The position numbers were made by a program, and so were the translations under genes. A model generated the notes under the pieces. The model saw only the letters and a program-made list of their open reading frames with translations, ran no database searches and had not been told where the DNA came from. A DNA stretch of 64,000 nt. It comes from Calvatia gigantea (Eukaryota > Basidiomycota > Agaricomycetes > Agaricales > Lycoperdaceae). Below are positions 1-11,541 of the stretch, in pieces. Each line of letters opens with the position of its first letter. Position 1 is the stretch's first letter. The DNA lies in contig JACAAK010000007.1 in the NCBI GenBank assembly GCA_025093985.1, positions 2,418,001 through 2,482,000 of the forward strand, read 5' to 3'.

Positions 1-2
1 CG

Positions 3-743
3 GACCGGTACGCTGCATCCATCAAGGAGCGGATCACAGTTCCTTCTACCCCGGACGTATCCATCACACTCGAGAAGTGTTTTCATTCCAGCACTCACAA
101 CATCACACATGTCTGGCTTGTTCGAGTCCAAGCCTCATCTCAAAGTACATATCCTTCCCAGCTTGTAGCGAAGATATACGATCCTGTGTGGTTCGATGAT
201 GCATTTTGGTTTGATCCCTTCAAATTACGCGATCGTTCAGTTTCACAGGAGGTTGAATCTTATCTTCGCTTTAAACGGTTTCAGGGAACCAAAGTACCCC
301 GGTTCTATGGGCACTTCATCACTCCTCTTCCGTCCCAGCAGAACTGAACCGTCAATGTCATCTTGATGCAATACATCCCAGGCCTGGATCTACGCCATCT
401 TGTACCTCCAGATATTGCGGGCATGGTGTGTGCCATGCACAAGGATGCAGTCGTCGAAGCTGTACTGGAGTTGCAGTTGGACATGGACGCCTGTGGTGTC
501 CGCCTATTAGACCGGCAGTCTCGCAATGTTATCTTGCTTCCTCCAAAGGAGTGCCGGGAGTTTTGCGCCTCACCTACATGCCCGCTGCATACTGAAGCAG
601 ATTGCGACGATTTGGAGATTGTCATGATCGATTTTGAGATGGTGGAGTTCAGGGAACCTAAATGGATTCATGACGATAGGAGGGCGCTGATAGATAATCT
701 GAAGCCCAAAATGCTTAGGTGCTGGCTGGAGGGCGACATGTGA
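3..743 (+). pseudogene. Protein-kinase-like (APH/FunK-type) gene, 3' part, with in-frame stop
   Basis: The reading frame is open from the left edge (codon phase starting at base 3), is interrupted by a TGA at 345-347, and continues in the same frame to the TGA at 741-743. Upstream of the stop the text reads like a kinase-like N-lobe (AKIYDPVWF, then VPRFYGHFITPLP). Downstream it contains YIPGLDLRHL, a catalytic-loop-like GVRLLDRQSRNVIL with the likely Asp and Asn, and VMIDFEMVEF in the DFG position. This resembles the large Agaricomycete family of kinase-like/APH-fold proteins of unknown substrate. The TGA replaces what would naturally be Arg (CGA to TGA, one C-to-T transition). The gene is cut by the window edge. 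I infer a recently inactivated member; a short intron over the stop is possible but no good GT-AG pair is seen. Confidence 0.5.
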
Positions 744-1991
744 TAGTGCATTCTCTGTAGATAATGAAGAATTTGCACTGAGATGGCCTATAATATTGTC
801 AGCTTTGAGTACGACGGTCGAACCCGCTGCAACGGTCGCGATTCCAGCTTGAATGGCGGAGTGGTAGAGTTGAAGTCCGGCTCACAGTGGCGGACTGCTT
901 GGCTTGTGAGGTTTGGTATAGGTGTCGCGACAATGTTTTAAGAGACTCAAGAAGGACTCCTGACAAGTCCTCGGGAATAGTGGTTCGCAGTAATGCGAAT
1001 TATTCTTGTGCTGACTTGTTACGGAGGAGGCCAAAGTACTTATGAATGGACGTTGCGCATGGTTTTTGGGGATAGCCGTTTGGGCTAGCCGGAAAAGGTC
1101 CCCAATGGCCAGGGTGCTAGCCAGAGGGGGGACGCGGGCGGGTCGCCCCAAGGTGCTGCCTTCGGGACACTGCGCTTCGTCCATGTATTATCTACAATAT
1201 GTTGCCGTGCAGTTTTGAAGATGGTAAAAAGGATGAAAGAATTGGATTTTCTCAGAGTTTTGTAACCGGAGATGAGGATACAATCTAACTTTAATCTAAT
1301 AACACGCAATTTCTGGGGGCATAGAAAAACTTGGCGGGACCTTGGACTTGGCCTCTCGGGAGCGGCGAGTTGAATCAGTCTCACATCCCTAGCTATTCAA
1401 GAGGGAAGGGTGGGAAATAGAAAGGAAGAGAATCCAGTCCGGCCTACGGTGTCCTCTTACGAGGACAAACGACCTAAGAGAGAAGTATACAAAGGTCTCA
1501 GGTAGGCGGTCCTGCGTAGTGTAATGCCTGTGACACGCCACGCGTGGCACAAGAAATTGCTCCTCCGCCAATCGGAGGTCACAACGTTGTTCACGATGAG
1601 GCCCTTGAGGTCGGGGAATGTGTCTGGGCGGAGTTCTCACAATGGGCTGTGGTGAGCCGCGCCGCAGTGTGAGCGAACGTGTACGCGAGAGGTTTCATCA
1701 GGAGCAGGTCCCTGCCTGCGGTGGTTTTACTAGGCTGTGATACATAACTTAATTGACTGAAGGGTTGCAGACGCTGGAGATGAGCTGGTAGTGGAGCAGG
1801 CAAGCGCTAAATTTGGCGCTGGCTTAAAATAGACTTCAGTTGATGAGCATTGTTCTCAAGCAACAGCTTTGTTGGTGCCATCAACAGTGAAACACCCCCA
1901 CACGCATATCACATAAATGTAATAGAAATCCGAGTTCGCACCGCAGCTAGGCTGTACAAAACGGTGGGAAGTTTATCTGGCTGTTGAGGGC

Positions 1992-2000
1992 TATAAATAG
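1992..2000 (+). promoter_or_regulatory. Orphan TATA-box-like element
   Basis: TATAAATAG lies in ordinary-composition DNA and matches the eukaryotic TATA consensus. No convincing coding frame follows within several hundred bases, so it is either chance, a relic promoter, or the promoter of a non-coding transcript. Confidence 0.25.
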
Positions 2001-2208
2001 AGCGCTCAACTACACGAGCTCATGAGTGCTGTTAAATGATGAAATGTTGCGAAGACATTGCAGTCAACGGCATGGCATGCATATACTGAATAGGAGGGGA
2101 GGAGCCAAACGAGTGGTACTGGGTGAACTAGGTTACAGGCGCTATAGATCAAATAGATGCTACTTAAATGAAGATCCGAGGATACAGATAACGCGGATAC
2201 ATGTAGAG

Positions 2209-2282
2209 TATAAAAAAGAGGCCACTGAAAGGGAAGATCAACATCATCTTTACCTCCTTGCCTCTCCTCGCCTCCCACTTCC
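2209..2282 (+). promoter_or_regulatory. TATA box plus pyrimidine-rich initiator-like tract, no gene downstream
   Basis: TATAAAAAA at 2209-2217 is followed 35-65 bases later by a CT-rich tract (CCTCCTTGCCTCTCCTCGCC, about 2250-2270). This arrangement is common at strongly transcribed basidiomycete genes. No plausible protein follows. It may be the remains of a promoter whose gene has been lost, or drive a non-coding RNA. Confidence 0.3.
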
Positions 2283-3509
2283 ATCGACGGCGTGACTACA
2301 GAGTTCAAAACGAACTTCGAGGTCGTTTGGACACTATTTATACTTGACATGCCAGGGCTCGGCCCTGGGAGATGTTGTCTTCGGACAACGTCGAGTATAG
2401 TGTCAGTTTTGTGGTCCCAGGCTGGGTACTGGGCCTTCGGGTCGTCTCGGACGACCTGTCAATGGTTTTGTAGGCGAGGTAGGAATAGGGGAGAGGGAGT
2501 TTGGTGAAATATTATGATGGAAAGGAGCGTGAATGTCGTGACTGGAGATTCGAAATGCGAAAGCGTCGTTATTTGATGTAATTGCAAGAAGCCTGTTAAA
2601 CCATGCGAGCTGCATCTGGAGCGGGCAGCGGAGGGTGGTCGGCACGGTTGGGAGCGAGCCCAGGAGGATAAGTGAGGGGGTTTGTCAAAGGATATGTTCT
2701 AACAAGGATCATGCCAGGGGAAGTTGCAACGGCTAGTGAATGCACCTAGTAGACGATCAGTTTATAGGTTGTATCGCCCTGGTGAGATGCTTACTAGCTC
2801 CCGGGAAATACTTCTATAATGAGCCGTGGGGGGTTCTGCCATTTGAGGTGGCACCCAGCTGGGTCGTCGCATTCCGGGGCGGTAAAGGCGATCATAAGCT
2901 TCGCTTTGTTGTTGAGCTTGGGAGCTGGCCCTTCGCGCACAATGGATGCTCCCACTCATAATAAACAAGCCAAGGGCTAAGCAGTTGGGTTAAAGATATG
3001 AAATGAAAAAGTGGGTTCAGGTGACACTTACCTATAATTAACAGTACGATCAAAGATTCTAACCAAGGAAACATTGCTACAGGTTCAAAGGACACGGGAT
3101 GAGAAAAAAGGTGTGAGGGCTTAGAAGAGGGCTTGAAGGAAGGGAGAAGGGATAAGAAGGGATAAGGAGGAGGAAAGGGGGGTGAGGCGCAAGTTGCCCC
3201 GCCCCCATCTACAGCAGTTTAAAAACACATCTTGTCATGGGCTTTACACAGCCTGCGGGAAAGGACACAGTGTTAAGTTGTCGATGATGTTCGCTTGCCT
3301 AGGTCCATGCTCTGCACAAATGAGTAGTCGGTGGTCGGCTCCTGCCACGAGTGTCGACAGTACTACAACGTCATGCACAGGGATTGAAGATGAGACGAGA
3401 GTCCAACGTCCCTCAGTTCATCATGCAACAGGCATCAGGGTCACGCTGTCAAGGATATACTGACTGTACTTACATAATCTACTTCTTGCGGTGACGTTAG
3501 ACGGTGTCG

Positions 3510-6500
3510 ATGAGTTCATCGACTATGCTCAACTCGTCACTCTCGTCCAGCTTTGCACTCTCTCTGTCATTTCCTAGCTCGTATCACATAGGAGAGAGTT
3601 CAAAGCATGGTGCAGCAAACTCTCTATTGGATAGCTTTCACAACACCCAACCCAGTTTTATGAGAGACTGGATGCGAATATCAGACGAGGATGGGCGAAT
3701 ATATAAGGGACTTGTGGTTGGGTGCGAGGATGGGACTTTGTATGTTTTTCACCATCGATCTCTCTCAACACCGAGCGATGCCATTGAACCGCCATCTCCT
3801 CAAATTACGCAGTCTCCACTCACTAAACCTACTCGAAATCCCCGCAGTCCCTTACAGATTTCGCGTCCAACCTCCCCACCTGCACCTTTTCTCATGTCGC
3901 CACGGTCACGGGTCGTATCTGGCGTTAGTATGGAACGGGTGGAAGCTCCCAAAAACTATGTCGACTTCGACGATGAGCCGGACAAGCTCAAAGATATGCT
4001 GAAGGGCAAAGCTCCCAGTACAAAGACCTTCTCGGACACTGCGTCTGAGAGGGGTGTCAAATCACCAACGCCCCCCTTTTCACCTATCATTGAACCCACG
4101 CCAACGAGGATTTTGTCTAAAGTAGTGACCAATCTCACCCTTCCAAATATCCACTCCCGGCCTTTCTCAGCGCCTGTCACGCCAAGAGATGGAGATTCAC
4201 CTCCTGTGGACCCCTCGGAAGATCTGGAGCTAAAGTATCATATCATTCCGCGCACAAATGGGGCTGGTAACGCGGTGAAATCTATCTCCGTTCTAACGGG
4301 CTCTTTCGTTTGTGTTGTCCTCCAAGAGTCCGGGTTAGTGCCCAGATATTGAATGTTTTGCGCCGGCTGAAGTATGCATTTACTTAGCTTTCTGTACCTC
4401 TTCTCCTTGGCAGACGGACAATGTCTCACGTCTGTGCAAGCCAAAGATAATCTCTCGCGGGAGCAGCTTGCCCCAAAGGACCTTAATGTCCTGTATGAAA
4501 CTTATACTTGGCGCAATCTTCAAGTTACGACCACACCACAAGTAGTTGTTTTGTTTCTAAAGAGCTACACCCTGAATCTAATATCTTTGGCACAGGCTAC
4601 ATATGTCATTGCGACGGGCTCTAACCGTGGAGGGACGCCATCAGCAGCTTCTGACGTTGAAGATATCCCACAAGAACGAACACTCTCCGTGCTATATGCA
4701 ATAGTACCAGGAACCGACGCACAGCCTATGCAACACGGCCTGGAGTTCTTGGGCACCTGGGAGCTTCAATGCGTTGCCAACAGCTTAAACATCCTAACCA
4801 ATCCTGACGGTAAACTTACATTGAACAATTTCCCTTTCTATCTATCACTGAACAATCCTTTAGGCAGGGACCTGATATTCACCCTTGACGCAGACGGCAG
4901 GCTATTCGCTCGGAATCTGAAGGTTCTCCCTGGTGTTCCGACCCCAATATCTCCGGCTGAGTCCGAATCGACGTCGAACCACCTCAATATCCCGAACCCG
5001 TTCAAACTCATGTCGAAATCAACGGAACGCCATGAGGATAAAGTTATCCTCAAAGTGCTCCTCGATGAACCTCAAGATTTGGGTAAGCTGTCGTTAGAGT
5101 CCGCACTATGCGGTTTCATTCTTGGTCCTGGATCGAGCAACTTGTTTGGAATTCTGTGGACAGAGATGGAGCTAGTTGTGCGTATCCTTTTCCTTAGAAA
5201 AGAACGGCTTTCTTACGCAATTGTTAGCTCATTGAATGCACGGGCATAGTCGAAGTAATCTATCAAACATCAGTTGAAGGTATTATCGACATTCGGTGGT
5301 TGGGTGATCATGAATATGTCGTATTATTTGAAGTGAGCTGATCCTACTCAATATCCGGATTGGTGCTCATGTTCTTGAAGGATCGGGTGGATGTTTATGT
5401 TCTGCAACATGTGGATGCAAACAATGATACAGTTCAGGATGACCAAGAAGTCGACACTCATTACTAGCAAGTTCCACTCTTAACGCCCTGCAGATCCCTA
5501 ACTGAATTCACCTTCAGTCCCAACATTCTAAGGTCCATTTCGACGGGACATTTGGATGCCGCATCGTTTCCCTCGACTTCAGAACTCTTAGCTATTACAA
5601 GTAACCAGTGTGGTCGCCAAGTTTACGTATACACGTGGGATACTGAGCCAACGTCTAACGTTGGTGTGGTTTCTCGGGTGCTCTCCACGGCGTTCACACC
5701 CTCACCGGGTGTTACAACTACTGCACTTCTCCCCCTTGACGTTGGCTCAATTATCCAGGGCGGTTGTGAGACTTGCATTCCGTCACTACGCGTCACCTCT
5801 ATGCTTACTTTTTTTTACTCCAGCCGATGGACTTCTTCGACTTATGCCTCTCGAGCAGATTTGTCAATGCAAGATTGCACCACCCACTCCATTCAAAGTT
5901 TCTGACCGGTCACTGAGCGGGTACATCACAGGCTTAAATTTCGTTACCAATATCAGAACTAAGGAGCGGTATATCGTTGGTGGGGCAGACGATGGTTCTG
6001 TGGCATTTTGGACGTTAAAGTACGTGAACACCCCATGATACGCAGAAATCTCCCTCATGTTGGCCCGTAGCAACCTTGAGCTTTGTGGACGATGGGTGCT
6101 GTTCAATACTACCCTGAGCAAAGTCGTCCAGTTCCCCAGCGAAAGGGCTGGCCCACTGCATGGCTGCGCATTATGCGTAGCGGAGGACGGTGCAATTGCG
6201 GTTGTTGCAATTGATGGGTTTAGCTTGTATGTGCTACCTAAGATCCATGTGCCAGGCGCTTTTGAAACTGACTGCGCTCTTGTAGCTTGTATCTCATTCC
6301 TGGGGCATCCGCCAAGTTAGAATCTATCTGCCTTGGAGACAACAACTTACTACTGATGTATGCTGATCGCCGATGCCGGCTTTGGGACGTGCAAACCAAA
6401 GAGTTTTGGAGGTCGATGGCCGTGGAGAAGGCGTATGAAATGTTGGACCAAGGTGGATGGACCCGCATGTATGTGACTGTTATTATCAGTGTGGCCTTGG

Positions 6501-8824
6501 CTCACCGATGGCTGGTGTTCAGTTACCTTGCCGATGGCCCCTACGCTACTTCAACAGTATGGGATGTCCCTGCTCCTTTGTCTAAATCCCCTGATGCAGG
6601 TATGTCATTGTAGATCCGTGGCAGGATATCTAGCTCATCACCGCTAGCTTCTACACTCTTACTCAAGACTGAACGTTTCATTAACAATGCTAACACAATT
6701 ACCAAGACTATCAGTACCAGTCGAGATGAAACCCGGACGATCCTCCAGAGCCTAGATAATCTGCGAACGATACTGTCAACGCTACTTACCCCTGGCCTCA
6801 ACAGTGACGTGGACTCGATATGCAAAGGCAAGCTTGGTGTGGGTAGCTCAGGCGTGTCCGTGGGACTGGCAATTTCAGATTCTGTATCTCTCTACAATAT
6901 CAAAGAGAGTAAGGAGGTGTGGTGTATATCGGGAAACGTTACTGCTACTCGGCTTTTGGGTATTGTGCTTGTCCTCAAAGCAGTGGCGTTGTTTGAGGGT
7001 GCATTCCATTTATTTTTGGTCATTGATGGAATGGCTAATCCTTGTTTCCCAGAATATGCGGAGGCCGCGAGCAGCGTCACTTCGTTTTATACAACCTCAT
7101 TATCAGCTTGCATCGGCGCCGCATATGAACCGCCTAGCCCGCTGTATTTGGCCACCTTGTGGTTCCAGGGCTCAAGTAAGCCTTTTCCTTTCGCCTACAC
7201 TGTTCACTGACCTCAGCGGTGCTGCCAGCTGAACTACGACAAGCTATACGCGCGATCTTCGACGCGAGAATCTCCGCAATGTCAGACGAAGAGGCCATCG
7301 CTACAATCGAGCAGTGGCAAAACCATGGTAACTCGAATTCATCGTTGGCCCTCTGCTTCGCCTGGGCTGAAGTATTCTTTGTAGTTCCATGCCTTCAGCT
7401 ACCATCAGAGCGGGAATCCTTGACTGCTGCGCTTTCACTATTCATCTGTGGATATATTACTGCAGAGAAGTACAGCTTTATGTCTGCTTCGTAGGTTATC
7501 CCTCCCTTTCCTTCTTACCTTCAGCTCATTTCCATTATAGTGTGCTACGAGACGTCTCCAAGTCCATAAGCCTCTACCTCCTCGATGAAAAGTCTACCTA
7601 TCGCGTCCTGGCTATCGACCTCTGCTCTCGCGGGTTCAATGTATGGCAGCATTACATTGACTCGATGGAAATTCTAAGATCTCTCTTCACGCTTGCCACG
7701 ACGACTCGAAAGAATGATATCTCACCCCAGAATGTCGGTGCCCAGGCCCGAGCGGCCGTTCTTCTAATTGCGAGCAACAATACACCCCTTTTTATGTCGA
7801 CACTGGGTTTGGATATTCTTACGCCTCCCACTTTGGAGCACAGGAGGTCCGTGTTACAAATCGTAGCTTTCTTGATCCGCAAGGTATGCTATTTCATTTT
7901 GGGTTGATTGGTTCGTCCTCACCTACTTGTGCAGCGGCCGTCAGTCTTACAGCCCAACTTGTCTAAGCTCATGGAGGCCGTCGTAAAATCTCTAGATCCC
8001 AATAACACGACTAACAGAGAAGCGGTCCTTGACACAGCTACGGAAATTATCGGATACGTAGTAAAAACGTACTGTGCAGCTTCTAATTCCATTACTACAG
8101 CACTCACAGCTCATTCCAGATTCCCAACGGTAGACTTTCATATGTCATCCCAGCGTCTTGCAGTAGGTACACAAGAAGGCGCTGTGATCATGTATGACCT
8201 GAAAACTGCCATACGACTCTTCGTGCTCGAAGGTCACAAGAAACCCATCACCGCGCTTAGTTTCTCCCCGGATGGTAGAAGGCTTGTGACGTTGTCGATG
8301 GAGGAGAGCGCTGCGCTAGTGTGGAAAGTCGGGACGAGCTTCATCAGCTTCTTCACTCCCGGCGCACCACCCAGGCAGGGGCATGGTGGAGGGCAGCCGT
8401 TTAAGACATTCGGTTTCAATGTTGGCAGCGAGGGTGAGTTCGCAGGCAGTTATTGGAGAGACGCACATTAAGAAAGTACCTTCTCATCATAGGCGTTATG
8501 ACGACCGCCGAGACTTTGACCCATGTCAAATTTGAATGGGCAAGCGACAGAAGCGTGAAGCTGAAGATACGCAATTCAACCCTTACCTTCAGTACCTAGT
8601 CGTTTTTGGATCTTCGCATTTTTTCTGGCCCCTTATGGCATTTACTTCATATTGTATTCAGAGATTTCCCGTTCAGGATGCTGGTGTGGGGAGGATCTAC
8701 TCTTGGTGCCTTTGAGGTTTACCGCCTACCCCCACGCAATGATGGTTGGCTCAGCGGGCGGATAAAAGAGTATGAGGCCAGAGATACATCTGCAACGCCC
8801 CGATTGCTTGATCGCCACCAGTAA
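3510..8824 (+). CDS. WDR7 / Rabconnectin-3 beta-like WD40 protein
   Basis: A long intron-rich gene. The N-terminal part contains WD-repeat text such as GLVVGCEDGTLYVF (about 3705-3750), with a long Ser/Pro-rich insertion after it. Further blades are RYIVGGADDGSVAFWTLK (about 5965) and LLMYADRRCRLWDVQTKEFW (about 6350). A helical middle section follows, with YRVLAIDLCSRGFNVWQHYI (about 7600), closely matching the WDR7 stretch around FTVWEPYM. The C-terminal propeller has RLAVGTQEGAVIMYDLKTA and GHKKPITALSFSPDGR (about 8155-8280). In animals WDR7 pairs with DMXL proteins to regulate V-ATPase assembly on vesicles; the fungal role is inferred. The start at 3510 is the first ATG of the open exon, but the first propeller looks short, so 5' exons could be missing. 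The last exon ends RLLDRHQ. Confidence 0.72.
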
Positions 8825-9000
8825 CATTGTCACTATATCCAAAAGACACGCGATGTTGTATCGACAGTGCGAACCCCCAGCCCTCATGGAACGGGCTAAC
8901 AAATCTATATGGCGTTCTGGTGAAAGTGCCACAAAGCCAATATAAATCAAAACACACAAATTATATTGTGAGGTGGGTAATTAAGATCTACAAATAAAAA

Positions 9001-10812
9001 TCAGAGCCACTTGGCTTCGTGCGCATTCAATACGATGGGTGCCTCTTGCTGCAAGCAGGGTGTTGAACTCAACACAGCTGCATGCCTGAGAGCTACCATC
9101 CCTTTCTTTCCTGACGCTGGATTAACCTTCCATTCGCTCGCGTAACTCTGAACTTCGGGATTAAGAGGGACCGCCTCTGGAGCCAGAGGTTTTCCCGATC
9201 CGAAAGTCACTTCAGGAGGGATACGTCCCAAAGAACGGAGCCATTGAGCCACGCCCGCGAGTGAAACGCGCACTTCCCATGAACCCCCTTCCTGTGAGAT
9301 TGAAATCTCTTGAGAACAGGTTGTGTGCAGCATTTGAATCAGAACAGACGTACGGTGATAGACTTGCACAGCGCTGCAATGGCGCCAAAGGCGAGAAGAT
9401 AGCCACCAGCATGATCCAATATTTGGAACGGGAATGCTCGAGGATTTAAAGGGTGCGGAATAGGTTCGCCTGGGTGGGAGTAGTTGTGATACGCTTCGGC
9501 TTCCGCATAATTTAATCCCGTGGCTGTTTGAACAAGGGAGTCGAACTGTTCCGGATATCTTTAGTTTTTGCTTTCTTCAGGATTATAAATCCAGGTAGAA
9601 ATGTACCCCTCGTCTATCTTTCCAAAGTCCTTCCCATCCCCAAGCGCAAAGACTGGCGCAGACGATCCCGGGCCTCAGCTTAGCCAAATCTTGAGGTCCG
9701 AAACCTTTGCCCGCTAACCCTCCAGGACGATATGCTTGAAGAAAAACATCCGCCTCGGCAGCCAGCCGTTTGAGGGTTGCACGGTCCTCCGAGTTGGTGA
9801 GGTCGAGTCGGGTCGTGCGTTTGCTTCGGGAAGTGTCTGCGTCAACTCCAGGTAAAGCTGGAAGATTAGGTGAAGTTATCAAAAGGGTATCTGCCCCGTG
9901 GCCTAAAGATGAGTTTTAAATTTAGTCAAGGTCATCCTGTCCCCAAGGTGATGTAACTCGCCAGCGAGAGTCCTCCCAGCGACGGGCCCCGCGAGGACGC
10001 GACTCAGATCAAGAACGCGCAACCCTTGTAATGGACTTTCCTCCTTGTCGAGAACTCGTTTGGGGGCATCGCCGATCTTGGTAATGGTGAGAGGTGGTTT
10101 ACCGACAAGCGTCGCAGCGTGTGGGTGTTTGTCCCAAGTTTCGAAGGTACGGTACGCCGAGACGCACATTCCACGAGAAATGGCCTCTTTTTCGAGGTCC
10201 TCGGCGTTCCATTGTGAGATCGCAGTGGCGACCTCTTCCCTCGTAACTTCTGGGTAATCGGGTAGTTGCAAGATGTCTAATACACCCCGCCTGTGACTGT
10301 ATAAAGTGGTTAGGGTTTGGATTATCGAGCTGTTGTAGAAGGTGGCAAACTGGGGAAAGTTTGTATGAATCCTGATGAAACTTTGGTCCTTTGTCGGATA
10401 GAGTCCAGCGATCGCATCCCAGATCGGTGGTGGACCTTGGCCATCAAGGGTATAATAAACCTCGCTATCTGTGCTTATTGATGATCCTATCTCGTGCAAC
10501 ATCTAGAAGGACATACGGCATTCAAGAACCGCATGTCGGGGATCGACAGTGACTTCTTGTTCGACGCCAGTTCTCAGATAGTGTAGGTAAGCCGAAGCAA
10601 GCCCGGCAAGCCCGATGCTTGCCTGCAAACCAGCTTCAACGAGAAATTGTTGATGATTAATGATGCCCACCCACTTGAGCGACTGCTCCTATTTTGAAGG
10701 AGGAGTTGACGGCTGTCGCTGGGTCTCCCTTTAATTTCAAATGTTTCAAGAAATCGGCGGGCAGACCCTGGGATTCCCAAAGCTCTTTCGCTATACTGAA
10801 CGCGTCGCTCAT
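9001..10812 (-). CDS. CaiB/BaiF family CoA-transferase (class III), alpha-methylacyl-CoA racemase-like
   Basis: Starts at the ATG at 10812-10810 (MSDAFSIAKELWESQGLP) and ends AKWL with TGA at 9001-9003. The family core is clear: RVLDLSRVLAGPVAGRTLAG, ITSPNLPALPGVDADTSRSK, then FLQAYRPGGLAGKGFGPQDL, GLNYAEAEAYHNYSHPGEPI and EGGSWEVRVSLAGVAQWL. Class III transferases move CoA between acids through a catalytic Asp on an (S/T)xD-type motif. This fungal clade has two divergent CoA-transferase lobes and its substrate is unknown. At least three introns are visible, including one at 9292-9353 (minus GTACG...ACAG) and one at 9903-9961 that uses a GC donor (GCGAGT). The gene is divergent from MPP-beta, with about 730 bp between the start codons. 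Confidence 0.88.
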
Positions 10813-11541
10813 GGCCGGAAGCACAAGAAAGATTTGTGTTTATCTGTATTGTTCTTGTTTTTGTTGTAAAGAATGTCTTCCACAAAAATCGCCGAGGCTT
10901 TCGAGTCATAATATGGTCCGATCCTTTTATCAGGAACACTCGCGTTCCATGTGGTTATGCTTTGTTCCGATGCTAGCTTGTGATTTTGTGCAAAGCATCA
11001 GATACACGAACCTGACGATGATTTTGTCTCAGCGACCCGGCGTGAAATGGCCCCAAGCCGACGGTAAGTACTTTAGATCGGGTTACAAGGCTCCTGAACG
11101 ATCTCGGGAATCATGCCGCTTTTGCAAATACTACTTGTACCTGAAGGCGAGGTGCTATCTGGTGCTATTCCCGGGCGAGGGATTGGGTCCGTCGTCGCCG
11201 GCCCGTCGGTCGGGTTACTTGTTGCGGCGGCTGGATGAACCGGCAAGTGTAGAAACAAGTGATATACGGTAACAATTGAATATTGATGTCACCATTTTTT
11301 TTTTTTTCGAAAGGTGGGCGGAACCAAGCTGTGAACTCAAAAAGGCCCCACCGTGAGGCGCATTTATCTGCTCGCCACACAGTCACTACTGTAACCTACT
11401 TATTTGAGTTTGATTTGGCGTTGGAGGAGGTTGTCACGTGCTGGCGAGTATTTCCGGCAAGTCCCGGACTTTGGGTGTGACCGTGTCCTCCCGAACTTTC
11501 TACTTCAAAAAACGTTTGGACGGGCAACGCTTACGGTGCAG
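10813..11541. promoter_or_regulatory. Divergent intergenic promoter region
   Basis: This interval lies between the start codons of the CoA-transferase gene (minus) and the MPP-beta gene (plus). It contains a run of eleven T at about 11297-11307 and no credible coding frame. Bidirectional control is an inference from position only. Confidence 0.4.

Larger units (their letters stand above)
744..3503. other. Gene-poor stretch
   Basis: No open frame here shows family-like residues, and the ORFs present have the composition of random sequence. The only structured signals are two TATA-like elements near 1992 and 2209, the second followed by a pyrimidine-rich tract, and purine-rich DNA around 3100-3180 (GGGATAAGGAGGAGG type). 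It may include 5' exons or promoter sequence of the WDR7-like gene that starts near 3510. Confidence 0.4.

Noticed and set aside
744..3503. Possible retrotransposon or LTR in the gene-poor stretch
   Set aside because: No reverse transcriptase, integrase or gag-like text in any frame, and no pair of long terminal repeats noticed.
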